Shown one piece after another: positions 1-8,701 of a stretch of 64,000 nucleotides of DNA. Position numbers and translations under genes: made by a program. The stretch is from assembly GCF_004342115.1 (NCBI RefSeq), contig NZ_SMAC01000002.1, positions 62,001-126,000 of the forward strand, given 5' to 3'. Source of the DNA: Mannheimia haemolytica. Lineage in GTDB: Bacteria; Pseudomonadota; Gammaproteobacteria; Enterobacterales; Pasteurellaceae. The notes below the pieces were generated by a model that saw only the letters and a list, made by a program, of their open reading frames with translations, did no database searches and was not told where the DNA came from. Numbering within the stretch: position 1 is the stretch's first letter; every line of letters starts with the position of its first letter.

Positions 1-73
1 CCAACTTGCGAGCGTGCATATGGAACATATCCCACGTCACGACATATTTTTCATTTGTGTATTTTTCACTCAT
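1..73 (-). CDS. gpt: Xanthine-guanine phosphoribosyltransferase, N-terminal part (runs off the window)
   Basis: Only the first 24 codons are present. The translation begins MSEKYTNEKYVVTWDMFHMH and continues ARKL, which lines up with the start of E. coli Gpt (MSEKYIVTWDMLQIHARKL). The family salvages xanthine, guanine and hypoxanthine with PRPP at the inner face of the membrane. The start is the ATG complementary to 71-73. The Shine-Dalgarno is weak (TTAGGT). The gene reads leftwards, away from the window, downstream of the slam terminator. A short extra stretch (TNEK) sits near the N-terminus compared with E. coli. The identification rests on a short fragment but the match is distinctive. 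Confidence 0.85.
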   Translation of the reverse strand, partial: MSEKYTNEKYVVTWDMFHMHARKL

Positions 74-166
74 AGAAACAACCTAATATAAAATTGGGGG
101 CTACCCCGATATAAAAAATCGCACTAGGATAACCCGAAAATGCTTTTTTCGCCATCATTTCATTTA

Positions 167-211
167 TTTTTTGTGCCGGCAGCTACGCAATCGTATGCTT
201 AGCACAAAAAA
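167..211 (-). terminator. Stem-loop after slam
   Basis: TTTTTTGTGC at 167-176 pairs with GCACAAAAAA at 202-211 around a 25-base loop. It lies directly after the slam stop codon on the minus strand, and the A/T arms supply a U-run in either direction. It is probably a rho-independent terminator separating slam from gpt. Confidence 0.6.
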
Positions 212-217
212 CCAACA

Positions 218-1627
218 CTAAAATAGCTTTTCTAAAGTGAAAAAGACTTCCTTGTTTTGGCGAGGGTAAAAATCAGCAATATTGCTGTCAATTTTTTGAT
301 AACGGAAATTCAGCTTCGGCACAATGCCCTGCCAATGCCAAGTGCGGTTCCAAACCGCTAAATTGGCTTGATATTCCGTGTCTAACCGCTTATAGCCAAA
401 CAAATAGTGCTTGTCGGCAAAATATCGCTTGCCAAAGCCGATACTTGCCTGCGTTGCCCAGCGTTCGCCTTGAAAAACCGCCCCCACTCGAGCCAGCCAC
501 TTATTCGAGCTTTGTGCTTTTTCCCGTGCAATTTCACGCACGCCGTCTAAATTTGCAAAAAACCGCCCATTTTTGACCGCTTGCCACTGCACACCGCCAC
601 TGAGTTGGTGCTGATAGCTGTTATAACGGCTTGCGGTTAGCTCCTCAAAATACCGTTTTTGCAAATGGGTAAAACTCCCCGACACCAACCATTGCGAATT
701 AAGGTAACGCAAACCGTTGAGTGTTGCCCCAAATTGAACATTATAACGGCTACTCCCCAGCCAATTTTGCTCAATAAAAGGCGAAAAAGTCAGCCGATAA
801 GCGACGGTGCGGTAGCTATAATTCGGCGAAACGGATATGGATTGCTCACGGTAATCTCGGTTATCCCAATAGTAAATCCCGCTATAATTGAGCGTTAAAC
901 CGACAAAATGATTGCCTTTCACGTTGTGCAATTTACTCAACCCTAAGCCATAACGCACGCCTTTTGCTGATTGTGGCAAACTGTCTGCATTTTTGCGGAA
1001 AATCCGCCCATTTACATTCACAATCGGCGAAGATGAGGCATTATTCACGTTATCTGTTTGGGTATATTGCAGATAAAAATCGGGCTGCCACGCCTCATTT
1101 TCAGCAATTTGGACTTGAGTATTGCGGGCAATTTTAGCAAGTTCCGGCGGTAAATGGGCTTGAATAGCCTTAAATTCCTGCTCTGCCGCACGAAATTGCT
1201 GATCTTCTGCCAAAATCAACGCCAAATCAAAACGAGGGTAAACCAAACTCGGGGGCTTAGCTAACAGTTGGCGATAGTGAAAAACTGCGGTTTGATGATC
1301 TTTTTTCGCATAGGCAAGTGCGGCTTGCGCATAGTGCCACAACAACGGGTCAAAATTTTCAGTTTGCGGATAACGGCTTAAAAGCGGTTCAAGCGTTGCC
1401 CAATCTTGGCTGAGAATCGCTTGGTTAATTTGCTGTTCAACATTCTGATTGACTGAATACGCAGGCTGATAAGCGGTCGGTTTTTGTAAATTTTTTACAA
1501 CATTTTGCTCAAATTTAACCGCTTGCGGCTGACGCTCAAAGGAAATCGGGTCAGTGTTGTGTTCAATCACCTTTTCTGCCCATACAACGGGGCTGAACAG
1601 CGAAAATAAAAGGGGATATTTTTTCAT
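218..1627 (-). CDS. Slam-type outer-membrane translocator for surface lipoproteins
   Basis: The 469-residue protein starts with a signal peptide (MKKYPLLFSLFSPVVWA, cleavage near residue 17). A helical TPR-like periplasmic region follows at about 60-185. The rest, to a terminal Phe, is beta-strand-rich with alternating aromatic residues, as in an outer-membrane barrel (last residues TLEKLF). This is the architecture of the Slam family (DUF560), which moves lipoproteins to the outer leaflet of the outer membrane. Known Slam genes lie beside the lipoproteins they export, and here a lipoprotein gene with a C-terminal barrel lies immediately upstream on the same strand. The family call is strong. 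The substrate pairing is inferred from position. The ribosome-binding site is weak, so translation may be modest. Confidence 0.85.
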   Translation of the reverse strand: MKKYPLLFSLFSPVVWAEKVIEHNTDPISFERQPQAVKFEQNVVKNLQKPTAYQPAYSVNQNVEQQINQAILSQDWATLEPLLSRYPQTENFDPLLWHYAQAALAYAKKDHQTAVFHYRQLLAKPPSLVYPRFDLALILAEDQQFRAAEQEFKAIQAHLPPELAKIARNTQVQIAENEAWQPDFYLQYTQTDNVNNASSSPIVNVNGRIFRKNADSLPQSAKGVRYGLGLSKLHNVKGNHFVGLTLNYSGIYYWDNRDYREQSISVSPNYSYRTVAYRLTFSPFIEQNWLGSSRYNVQFGATLNGLRYLNSQWLVSGSFTHLQKRYFEELTASRYNSYQHQLSGGVQWQAVKNGRFFANLDGVREIAREKAQSSNKWLARVGAVFQGERWATQASIGFGKRYFADKHYLFGYKRLDTEYQANLAVWNRTWHWQGIVPKLNFRYQKIDSNIADFYPRQNKEVFFTLEKLF

Positions 1628-1644
1628 AAAGACAAAGAAAATTG

Positions 1645-1711
1645 GTAGGGGCGGACCTATATGTTCGCCTCTACGGGATTTATCACTCTCTCCCCTTGTG
1701 GGAGAGGGTTA
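1645..1711. repeat. Interspersed palindromic repeats between slam and its lipoprotein gene
   Basis: Two small hairpins lie side by side. The first is of the GTAGGGGCG...CGCCTCTAC type at 1645-1674. The second (CTCTCCCC-TTGT-GGGAGAG) spans about 1686-1708. Related copies of the first occur at 26428-26494, 42340-42403 and inside rnfC (18.5-18.8 kb). Related copies of the second occur at 8483-8510, 8679-8698 and 47806-47827. They are dispersed intergenic repeats of unknown role. As hairpins they could attenuate or stabilise the lipoprotein-slam transcript. Confidence 0.7.
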
Positions 1712-1822
1712 TTAGAAGCTGTAAATTGAAATCTAAACTATTGTGTCTTATGGTATCTACAAGCAATATCAAGACAAATGCCGTTTAATTTTTCGTTAAA
1801 CGGCATTGAACGTTAGAAAAGG

Positions 1823-2683
1823 TTATTTTTGGATATCGCCACGAGTGCCGGCAAGTCCAAAATTACTCACTTCCCCAGTAAGATTTGCTTTTGTCTGAAT
1901 TTCACCGGCAATTTCCTCTGCATTTTTACCGAAAAATTCGACTGTATATTTTCCAGAAAGGTTTAAAGGATTATTGCCATGTACTGTTGAAGAAATCTGA
2001 GTATTATTAATCGTCCCCTCTTCTAATACGATTAAGTTTCCAAATTCTCCCTCAACTCTACCTGAACCGGTACGCTTAGAGAAATTAACATTATAGGTTA
2101 GATCACCACCATTAAAACCTTTAGCTCCATCGTGGTTAAATGCTTTTCCTGAATATGTTGCAGTACCCTCTGTTGGTAATTTCTCTGTTTTCAATCCTTT
2201 AACTGTAACTGTTCCATCAACTTTATCAATATAATTACCGTTTTCCCAGCCATTTCTTTGAACTGCTTGTGCTGTTACTACAGAATATGGCTGATTATAT
2301 AAATAACTCTGTGTTCTGACTGTGACTTTACCCTCAATAGTTTCTTTACTATTACCAAGTTTTAAGCCGTAATTTGTATCATCAATACCTTTTGCTTTAA
2401 TAATAGCTATAGGATCTACTTCTTTTTCTGCTGCTAAACGCTCCGCTTCCGCTTTCTCTTTCGCCGCTTTTTCCGCCGCTAAACGTTCTGCTTCTGCTTT
2501 CTCTTTCGCTGCCTTGTCTTTTGCTGCTTTTTCTGCTGCCGCTTTATCGGTTTGTTGCTGAGTAGTTTGCGGTTTAGTATTCGGTTTTGCCACATTGTTT
2601 GAGCTACTGCCCGAACCACCACTACTACACGCCGTTAAACCCAATAAAATCAAACTGGCTAAAGTTACTTTTTTGATAGACAT
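1823..2683 (-). CDS. Surface lipoprotein, probable Slam substrate (TbpB/fHbp-like barrel)
   Basis: The start is the ATG at 2683, with Shine-Dalgarno AAGGAAC; an upstream in-frame ATG at 2746 has no such site. The 286-residue product has a lipoprotein signal with lipobox LTAC (Cys about 18) followed by a Gly/Ser-rich tether. Residues about 50-90 are a charged Ala/Lys/Glu helix containing two perfect 15-residue repeats (KAAKEKAEAERLAAE). The C-terminal ~170 residues are a beta-rich domain with TYSGKAF, GGDLTYNVNFSKRTGSG and LSGKYTVEFFG segments, typical of the eight-stranded barrels in TbpB, factor H-binding protein and other Slam-dependent lipoproteins. Its host ligand cannot be read from sequence: complement factor, haem carrier and transferrin are all possible for this fold. 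It is probably transcribed with slam. Confidence 0.8.
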   Translation of the reverse strand: MSIKKVTLASLILLGLTACSSGGSGSSSNNVAKPNTKPQTTQQQTDKAAAEKAAKDKAAKEKAEAERLAAEKAAKEKAEAERLAAEKEVDPIAIIKAKGIDDTNYGLKLGNSKETIEGKVTVRTQSYLYNQPYSVVTAQAVQRNGWENGNYIDKVDGTVTVKGLKTEKLPTEGTATYSGKAFNHDGAKGFNGGDLTYNVNFSKRTGSGRVEGEFGNLIVLEEGTINNTQISSTVHGNNPLNLSGKYTVEFFGKNAEEIAGEIQTKANLTGEVSNFGLAGTRGDIQK

Positions 2684-2744
2684 AAAATGTTCCTTTTGTA
2701 AGATAAACAAAAATAGATGTGTATAAAACACACGCATATTGTAC

Positions 2745-2754
2745 AAAAAAAAAA
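2745..2754 (-). promoter_or_regulatory. Homopolymeric A10/T10 tract upstream of the surface lipoprotein gene
   Basis: Ten A residues on the plus strand (T10 on the coding strand) lie about 62-71 bases upstream of the lipoprotein ATG. They are just upstream of a plausible -35 (TTGTAC) and -10 (TATACA) region. Length changes in tracts of this kind next to promoters alter expression of surface antigens in related bacteria. The effect here is inferred. Confidence 0.4.
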
Positions 2755-2786
2755 CAACTCGTCATCAAGTACTTTTTAAGATTTTT

Positions 2787-2816
2787 TTGTTAAATTTCTC
2801 CTAAATATTCTACAAT
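2787..2816 (+). promoter_or_regulatory. Probable sigma-70 promoter of pepD
   Basis: TTGTTA (2787-2792), an 18-base spacer and TACAAT (2811-2816) lie about 70 bases before the pepD ATG. The untranslated leader contains an ACAAGCGGT uptake signal near 2843. Confidence 0.5.
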
Positions 2817-2885
2817 GTCAGAGGTCTATATCAGCTTGAATACAAGCGGTTATTTTTTCTTAAAATTTTACAAAAGGGGCTTATT

Positions 2886-4340
2886 ATGTCTGAAATCTCA
2901 ACGCTCGCACCGCAGCTACTTTGGCAGTGGTTTGATAAAGCCTGTGCTATTCCGCACCCGTCTTACCACGAAAATGAACTGGCTGAATTTATTGTGAATT
3001 GGGCAAAATCGAAAAATTTCTTTGTTGAACGTGATGAAGTGGGTAATGTGTTAATCCGTAAACCGGCAACTAAAGGTATGGAAAACCGCCAAACTGTCGC
3101 TCTGCAAGCCCATCTTGATATGGTGCCACAAGCCAATACCGGCACGGTTCACGATTTCACTAAAGATCCGATTCAGCCTTATATTGACGGCGAATGGGTA
3201 AAAGCCAAAGGCACAACATTGGGGGCAGATAACGGCATTGGATTGGCTTCGTGCTTGGCGGTGTTGGATAGCGATGATTTAGCCCACCCAACCATTGAAG
3301 TGTTGCTCACAATGACCGAAGAAGCCGGTATGGAAGGGGCGATTGGTTTACGCCCGAACTGGCTAACCGCCGATATTATGATTAACACCGACACCGAAGA
3401 AAACGGGGAAATTTACATCGGCTGTGCAGGTGGGGAAAATGTGAATGTGACACTGCCAATTTTCTTGGTGCCTCATCAGCAAGATAGTGCAGTAACCGTT
3501 ACGCTTAAAGGCCTAAACGGCGGGCATTCGGGCTGTGATATTCACACCACCCGAGCGAATGCGATTAAAGTGTTCGCCCGCATTTTGGAACAAGCCCACA
3601 ACGAAGTGGAATTCCAAATTGCAGAAATTCAAGGCGGTTCGGTGCGGAATGCCATTCCACGAGAAGCCCACGCAACCTTGGTTTTCTCTGCAAAAAATCA
3701 GCAAAAATTAACCGCTTGTTTAAGCCAAACCGCCGAACAAGTAAAAGCAGAACTCAAAATTGCCGAGCCAAACTTCCAATTTTTAATTGAAGAAGCTCAA
3801 CTGCCTGAGCAAGCCTTTGACCTTGCCAGCACTGCTCGAGTAATCCATTTCTTAAATGTGATGCCAAATGGTGTGGTGCGTAATAGCGATGTGGTGGAAA
3901 ATGTGGTGGAAACCTCACTCAGTATTGGTGTGCTTAACACCGAAGCGAGTGAGGTGAAAGCGACCATTCTTGCCCGCTCATTAATTGAGGGCGGAAAAGA
4001 GGAAATTCGCAGTAAAATCCGCTCATTAACCGCATTAGTGGGAGCAGAAGTGGAATTTTCGGGCAACTACCCGGGCTGGGAGCCAAACCCAAATTCCAAA
4101 ATCACGCCATTAACCAAAGCGATTTATGATGAAATTTTAGGTTATGAATCTCAAATTAAAGTGATTCACGCAGGGCTAGAATGTGGCTTAATCAACAAAA
4201 TCTACCCGAATATGGATTTTGTCTCGATTGGACCAACTATTCTCAACGCCCATTCTCCGGACGAAAAAGTGCATATTCCGGCAGTGGAGATTTATTGGAA
4301 ACTCCTAACCAAACTACTTGAACAAGCACCTGAGAAATAA
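2886..4340 (+). CDS. pepD: Aminoacyl-histidine dipeptidase (peptidase D, M20 family)
   Basis: The 484-residue enzyme matches E. coli PepD (485 residues) along its length. It is a cytosolic di-zinc peptidase that cleaves X-His and other dipeptides. Metal ligands and catalytic residues are in place: H76 and D78 in AHLDM, D115 in TLGADNGIG, the E145-E146 pair in MTEEAGM, D169 in NTDTEE, and a C-terminal His in [10 protein letters not shown]. The dimerisation motif GGHSG is also present. The ATG at 2886 follows AAAAGGGGC. The gene stands alone, with its own promoter upstream and a strong palindrome after the stop. Confidence 0.97.
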   Translation: MSEISTLAPQLLWQWFDKACAIPHPSYHENELAEFIVNWAKSKNFFVERDEVGNVLIRKPATKGMENRQTVALQAHLDMVPQANTGTVHDFTKDPIQPYIDGEWVKAKGTTLGADNGIGLASCLAVLDSDDLAHPTIEVLLTMTEEAGMEGAIGLRPNWLTADIMINTDTEENGEIYIGCAGGENVNVTLPIFLVPHQQDSAVTVTLKGLNGGHSGCDIHTTRANAIKVFARILEQAHNEVEFQIAEIQGGSVRNAIPREAHATLVFSAKNQQKLTACLSQTAEQVKAELKIAEPNFQFLIEEAQLPEQAFDLASTARVIHFLNVMPNGVVRNSDVVENVVETSLSIGVLNTEASEVKATILARSLIEGGKEEIRSKIRSLTALVGAEVEFSGNYPGWEPNPNSKITPLTKAIYDEILGYESQIKVIHAGLECGLINKIYPNMDFVSIGPTILNAHSPDEKVHIPAVEIYWKLLTKLLEQAPEK

Positions 4341-4368
4341 ATTTAATCAAAAAAATTATATAATCTTG

Positions 4369-4408
4369 CCCCGTAATTAATTGAATAAAACCTTAATTAA
4401 TTACGGGG
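4369..4408. terminator. Perfect 14-bp inverted repeat between convergent pepD and the MFS gene
   Basis: CCCCGTAATTAATT (4369-4382) and its exact complement AATTAATTACGGGG (4395-4408) flank a 12-base loop. The hairpin sits between two convergent stop codons. On the minus strand it is followed by an AT-rich run, so it probably ends both transcripts. Confidence 0.75.
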
Positions 4409-4414
4409 TAGCTC

Positions 4415-5704
4415 TTATTTTCTCTGTTTTAAAAAATGTACCGTGAAAGCAGCAATTAATAAGACAACTGCTGCACCTAAATAAAGCTCGTTCTTTTTCC
4501 AGCCGGCGTCTAATAAAATACCTGCAAGAGTTGGGGAAACAATTGAGACTAAACGCCCTACACCGATGGCGGTGCCTACGCCCGTGCTGCGGAAATCCGG
4601 TGCGTATAGGGTTGGGTTAATGGTATAAAGCCCGGTAATGCAGCCGTTAATTAATCCGCCAACCAAAATGGCTAGTGTTATCGCAAGCCCTAAATTGCCG
4701 GCAAACACAAAGGCAACCACAGCAGATGCAGCCAGAATACTGAATGCCTGCAAAATATGTTTTGCCGCCCAGCGACTGACTAAAAAGCCGAAAATTAACG
4801 AGCCGATTGTACCACCAACTGAAATTGCCATTCCCACAGTTTGGCTTTGGGTTTTAGGCATTCCGGCTTCTTCTAATAGTGCCGGAGTCCAAGAGCTGAT
4901 AAAGTAAAATGAGGCTGAAATTGCAATAAAGGCAAGCCAAATTAGCAACGTATTGCGGCGATATTCAGGCTCGAATAAACGGGTAATTGCCACTTTGCTT
5001 TTACTTTTTGCCTCAATTTCAGGAAGTTCCCAGCCGTTTCCTAAGCCTAATTTAACGGCAATTTGATTTAAACGAGCTTTAGCATTCACCGGGTGTTTTG
5101 AAATTAAAAATTCCACCGATTCGGGCAATACAAAGAATAATAAAACGAATACCGCACCGGTTAAAATCGACCCAACGAGGAAAACCGCACGCCAGCCATA
5201 TTCTCCTTGCAATAACACCGCAGACATTCCGCCCAGCATTGCACCAATCCCAAAGCCTGAGGCATAAATTGCAATCGCTAAGCCACGCCATTTTTGGCTG
5301 GAGTATTCACTCACTAGCACATTAGTGCCGGTTAAAATGGCGGCTACGCCTAAACCGGTTAAAACACGCCATACACCAATTTCAAACGCAGAAGTAGCGA
5401 AATAAGTTAGGAGCATTCCTAACGTGGCTAAGCCTGTGCCGATTAAAAGCAACGGGCGGCGACCAAATTTATCAGCAAGTGGTGAAAGAAAGAGTGAGCC
5501 TATCGCCATACCGAATAAACCGGCACTCATTAAGCTGCCGATGGCTGCACCGTCTAACTGCAATTCTTCTCGGATGCTTTTGGCGGTAAAGGCGAGTGCC
5601 ATTAAATCAAAGCCGTCCAGCATATTAAGTAACACCGTAAGCCCAACCACTAACCATTGGAATGAAGTCATTTTGTTATGAGCAATTTTTTGACGAATAT
5701 CCAT
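4415..5704 (-). CDS. MFS transporter, aromatic acid:H+ symporter (AAHS)-like
   Basis: The product is a 12-helix permease of 429 residues when started at the ATG at 5704, which has GAGGGAG before it; the longer start at 5722 lacks a site. The first helix carries LLNMLDGFDLMALAF and the loop between helices 2 and 3 carries SPLADKFGRRPLLL, the MFS signature. Those two segments together are typical of AAHS transporters such as PcaK, MhpT and VanK, which import aromatic or small organic acids with protons. No catabolic genes lie nearby, so the substrate is unknown. It is monocistronic, convergent with pepD. Confidence 0.8.
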   Translation of the reverse strand: MDIRQKIAHNKMTSFQWLVVGLTVLLNMLDGFDLMALAFTAKSIREELQLDGAAIGSLMSAGLFGMAIGSLFLSPLADKFGRRPLLLIGTGLATLGMLLTYFATSAFEIGVWRVLTGLGVAAILTGTNVLVSEYSSQKWRGLAIAIYASGFGIGAMLGGMSAVLLQGEYGWRAVFLVGSILTGAVFVLLFFVLPESVEFLISKHPVNAKARLNQIAVKLGLGNGWELPEIEAKSKSKVAITRLFEPEYRRNTLLIWLAFIAISASFYFISSWTPALLEEAGMPKTQSQTVGMAISVGGTIGSLIFGFLVSRWAAKHILQAFSILAASAVVAFVFAGNLGLAITLAILVGGLINGCITGLYTINPTLYAPDFRSTGVGTAIGVGRLVSIVSPTLAGILLDAGWKKNELYLGAAVVLLIAAFTVHFLKQRK

Positions 5705-5907
5705 AAGCTCCCTCTGCATCAAAATTGATAAAATTTTATTTAGAGTGAACTATAGAAAGTTGATTAAATATAATCAAACTCAAAATTTACATAAAATTTA
5801 TGAAAGATTTTCATATTTAATCAAAGGAGGGAATTTATAGCAGGAATGGCGAGGGAGAAAATAGATAGGGCGAATAATTATTCACCCCTAGATTGAATAG
5901 GAGAAAG

Positions 5908-6243
5908 CTATTTCTTCTCCGCTTGCTCAGCCGCTCTTTTGCGTCTGATTTCTTTCGGATCAGCAATTAACGGGCGATAGATCTCAATTCTGTCGCCTTC
6001 TTCCACCGTTTCATTCAGTTTTGCCGGGCGGCTAAAAATACCGACTTTGTTTTCACGCAAGTCAATTTCGGTATATTTTTCCAACACGCCGGAGAGCAAA
6101 ATAATAGTTTGAATGGTCGCGTTTTGCGGTACTTGCAGTTTTTTCAGAAAATATTTATCAGGGTAAGCATAAAGCACCTCAACATTAATTTTCTGTTCTT
6201 CACTTTTTTGTTCTTCTGGATTTTGACGTTGTTCAGACACCAT
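5908..6243 (-). CDS. rnfH: RnfH family ubiquitin-like protein
   Basis: A small acidic/basic protein of 111 residues with the UPF0125/RnfH beta-grasp core (VEVLYAYPDKYFLKKL ... GDRIEIYRPL) and a Lys/Arg-rich tail. The ATG at 6243 overlaps the end of ratA by 11 bases and has GAGGTGT before it. The longer in-frame start at 6273 lies within ratA and is unlikely. RnfH accompanies ratA in many gamma-proteobacteria, as here. Despite its name, its link to the Rnf complex is historical, and its biochemical role is not settled. Confidence 0.9.
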   Translation of the reverse strand: MVSEQRQNPEEQKSEEQKINVEVLYAYPDKYFLKKLQVPQNATIQTIILLSGVLEKYTEIDLRENKVGIFSRPAKLNETVEEGDRIEIYRPLIADPKEIRRKRAAEQAEKK

Positions 6244-6667
6244 ACACCTCTTTTGCACGTTGTTTGAAAGCATTTACCATTTTTAAAGTTAATTCGTTGA
6301 ACACCTTGCCGAACACCATTGCTACAATTGGGCTGGAAAATTCAAAATTTAATTGCAGGGCAATTTTGCAACTTTGCTCATCAAAGGGGGTGAATGTCCA
6401 AGCTCCGTGTAAATGGCGGAAAGGCCCTTCAATTAATGCCATCTCGATTTTATAGGGCGGCGTCATTTTATTGTGGGTACTGAAGGTTTGGCTAATGCCT
6501 AATTTCTGAATATGTAACTCTGCCTTTAATTCATTTTCGCCGGTGCTAAGGGTTTTGGTACTCACGCAGCCGGATAAAAATTCGGGGTATTTTTCATACT
6601 GATTAACAAGTTGATACATTTGCTCGGCACTATAAGGCACGAGGGCAGATTGATTAACGATTGGCAT
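6233..6667 (-). CDS. ratA: RatA / coenzyme Q-binding COQ10-like START domain protein
   Basis: A 144-residue single-domain protein of the polyketide cyclase / COQ10 START family, with MPIVNQSALVPYSAEQMYQL at its N-terminus and the conserved segment PEFLSGC. E. coli RatA was reported to bind 50S subunits and block subunit joining; the COQ10 homologues bind quinone. The chosen ATG at 6667 has AAGAGAC upstream; an in-frame ATG 24 bases further upstream has no site. It overlaps rnfH, so the two are translationally coupled. Confidence 0.9.
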   Translation of the reverse strand: MPIVNQSALVPYSAEQMYQLVNQYEKYPEFLSGCVSTKTLSTGENELKAELHIQKLGISQTFSTHNKMTPPYKIEMALIEGPFRHLHGAWTFTPFDEQSCKIALQLNFEFSSPIVAMVFGKVFNELTLKMVNAFKQRAKEVYGV

Positions 6668-6721
6668 AATGTCTCTTTTGGAAATTAACAAGCGGTCATA
6701 TTTTAGCGTAAATTTGCAAGC

Positions 6722-7777
6722 CTATAAAGAAACACTTTTGATTTGAAGATAGACCTCTTGCCCCGGTTGGATTGCTAATTCATTAAAAGACCAAAGGCTG
6801 ATCGTACTCCAAATTTGCTGATTTTCGACTTGAATTGCTAAATCAACCCGCTCCAAATGCGTTTCAATTTTCCAAACATTGCCTTTTAACACATTACGAA
6901 TTGAGCTTTGAGTCGGTTTTTGTAAGCTGATCGAAACCTCTTTGCTGGCAATAGTCACCCTTAGCTTCTCGCCTATTTGATGGCGAGGGAATTGCTTCAC
7001 CCATAATCGCTGTGCGTTCAAGCTCAAGCCAAGCATATTATAGTGGGGAAGTGTTTCTTCCACCGGTAATTCAAGCAGGCTAATTCGCTGATGATTTGGC
7101 TGCCAAGCGGAAAATGCCGAGCTGTGCCAAACCGCTGAAAGGGTATCAAATGCGGTTACTTTGCCGTTTTCCAACAGCACAAGATGATCTGCCAATCGAA
7201 CTACTTCCTCTAAACTGTGGCTGACATACAGAATCGGTATTTCAAGCCGAGCGGATAATTTATCTAAATAGTCCAGTAGCTCTTGCTTACGAGGGAGATC
7301 GAGGGCAGATAATGGTTCGTCCATCAGCAAAATATTCGGTGAGCTTAATAACGCCCGCCCAATCGCCACACGTTGTTTTTCGCCACCGGAAAGGCTTGCC
7401 GGATAGCGATTAAGCAAAGGGGCAATGCCTAACAGTTCCACAATTTGCAAAAAATCCGCAGAATCCGACCGCTTGTAGCCATATTTTAAGTTTTTTTCCA
7501 CCGAATAATGAGGGAAAAGGCGATGCTCTTGAAACACATAGCCAATGTTGCGTTTTTCAGGTGGTAAATTGATGCCGTTTTGGCTGTCAAACAGCACCTG
7601 ACCGTTTAATTCGATAAAGCCGGCTTGAGCGGTTGAAAGCCCCGCAATTAAATTAATCAGGCTGGATTTACCGGCACCGGAACGCCCGAAAATAGCGGTG
7701 ATTCCTTTATTCGGCAAATCGAGATTGACATTGAGCGTCAGATTGCCGAGTTGCTGAAGAAGTTTAAGTTTGAGCAT
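6722..7777 (-). CDS. modC: Molybdate ABC transporter, ATP-binding subunit
   Basis: The 351-residue ATPase has Walker A (FGRSGAGKSS, residues about 30-39), Q-loop (VFQEHRLFPHY), signature LSGGEKQRVAIGRALL, Walker B (ILLMDEPLSALD) and the switch His in YVSHSLEE. Residues about 280-345 form the molybdate-binding (TOBE/MopB) domain that distinguishes ModC from sulfate and spermidine ATPases. The start is the ATG at 7777, 14 bases inside the end of modB, so the two are coupled. It powers ModB-mediated molybdate uptake at the cytoplasmic face. Confidence 0.96.
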   Translation of the reverse strand: MLKLKLLQQLGNLTLNVNLDLPNKGITAIFGRSGAGKSSLINLIAGLSTAQAGFIELNGQVLFDSQNGINLPPEKRNIGYVFQEHRLFPHYSVEKNLKYGYKRSDSADFLQIVELLGIAPLLNRYPASLSGGEKQRVAIGRALLSSPNILLMDEPLSALDLPRKQELLDYLDKLSARLEIPILYVSHSLEEVVRLADHLVLLENGKVTAFDTLSAVWHSSAFSAWQPNHQRISLLELPVEETLPHYNMLGLSLNAQRLWVKQFPRHQIGEKLRVTIASKEVSISLQKPTQSSIRNVLKGNVWKIETHLERVDLAIQVENQQIWSTISLWSFNELAIQPGQEVYLQIKSVSL

Positions 7778-8456
7778 AGCGTTTTTGCCTTTCTGCCAGC
7801 CATTCCGAACAGAATAGGGCAATGAGTGAAATCAGAATCGCCACCAAGCACAAACGGGCGGCAGCCATTTCGCCATCGGGGGTTTCAATAAAGGTGAAAA
7901 GGGCGGCAGGAATGGTTTGGGTTTGGTTGGGAATGTTGGAGACAAAGGTGATGGTTGCCCCAAACTCCCCCAAAGAGCGGGCAAAACCCAGCACGCCACC
8001 GGCAATAATGCCTGAAAAAGAGAGCGGTAAGGTGAGCGTGAAAAATACTTTTAACGGTGTCGCCCCAAGCGTTCTGGCGGCTTGCTCCAATTTAGGATCG
8101 ACGGCTTCAAAAGCTAAACGGATAGAACGCACCATCAGCGGAAACGCCATCACCATTGAGGCAAGCACAGCCCCTTTCCACGAAAAACTCAAGCTGAAAT
8201 GAAACCATTCCCACAAATATTGCCCGATTACCCCTCGTTTTGCCATCGAGATCAGTAACAAATAGCCAATGACAACCGGCGGTAAAACCAGAGGGAGATG
8301 CACAATACCATTGAGTAGATTTTTGCCCCAAAACTGTTTGCGGGCAAGCAGCCACGCCACCCACACCGCAAGCGGTAATGCAAGCACTACGGCAATGGAG
8401 GCAACTTTTAGGCTTAAAACAATCGCATTGAGTTCTTGTGGGGTGAAATTAAGCAT
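7764..8456 (-). CDS. modB: Molybdate ABC transporter, permease subunit
   Basis: The 230-residue membrane protein has about five to six transmembrane helices and the ABC permease coupling loop (LEQAARTLGATPLKVFFTLTLPL, residues about 122-144). It has the usual length and composition of ModB. The gene precedes modC with a 14-base overlap. It is separated from modA by a 245-base stretch filled with hairpin repeats, which may reduce transcription of modBC relative to modA. Confidence 0.96.
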   Translation of the reverse strand: MLNFTPQELNAIVLSLKVASIAVVLALPLAVWVAWLLARKQFWGKNLLNGIVHLPLVLPPVVIGYLLLISMAKRGVIGQYLWEWFHFSLSFSWKGAVLASMVMAFPLMVRSIRLAFEAVDPKLEQAARTLGATPLKVFFTLTLPLSFSGIIAGGVLGFARSLGEFGATITFVSNIPNQTQTIPAALFTFIETPDGEMAAARLCLVAILISLIALFCSEWLAERQKRYAQT

Positions 8457-8482
8457 AATCTAAAACTATTCGGTTATAAGCT

Positions 8483-8700
8483 TACCCTCGCCCCTTGTGG
8501 GAGAGGGATAGATTTTTCTTCGTTCAGAAGAAAAATCAGGGAGAGGGGGAATATCTTAAACGCTATTTGCCCTCTCTCTGAAAAATATGTCTGAACGACA
8601 TATTTTTCTGTCTCGATACTCGCTTCGCTCGCTCCTACAGAGCCGTTGGAAAAGCCAACGTTCAAACGCAAGCGTTTGTCCCACAAGGGGAGAGAGTAAA
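8483..8700. repeat. Multi-hairpin repeat element between modA and modB
   Basis: The 218-base stretch is bounded by inverted copies of the CCCCTTGTGGGA motif (8483-8510 and 8679-8698). It contains at least four more hairpins: GATTTTTCTT/AAGAAAAATC (8511-8537), GAAAAATATGTC/GACATATTTTTC (8580-8608), GTTGG/CCAAC (8645-8659) and CAAACGC/GCGTTTG (8663-8678). The 70-codon open frame across it has no family resemblance and is best seen as a by-product. The element lies within the mod transcript, where a structured RNA could process or attenuate the message. Confidence 0.75.
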
Positions 8701-8701
8701 T

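Noticed and set aside
339-347. Haemophilus-type uptake signal AAGTGCGGT in slam
   Set aside because: A 9-mer occurring only a couple of times in 64 kb (another near 53783) is expected by chance; Apl-type copies dominate.
8474-8686. 70-codon open frame between modA and modB
   Set aside because: It lies wholly on the multi-hairpin repeat element, has no ribosome-binding site or family resemblance, and its peptide follows the palindromes.
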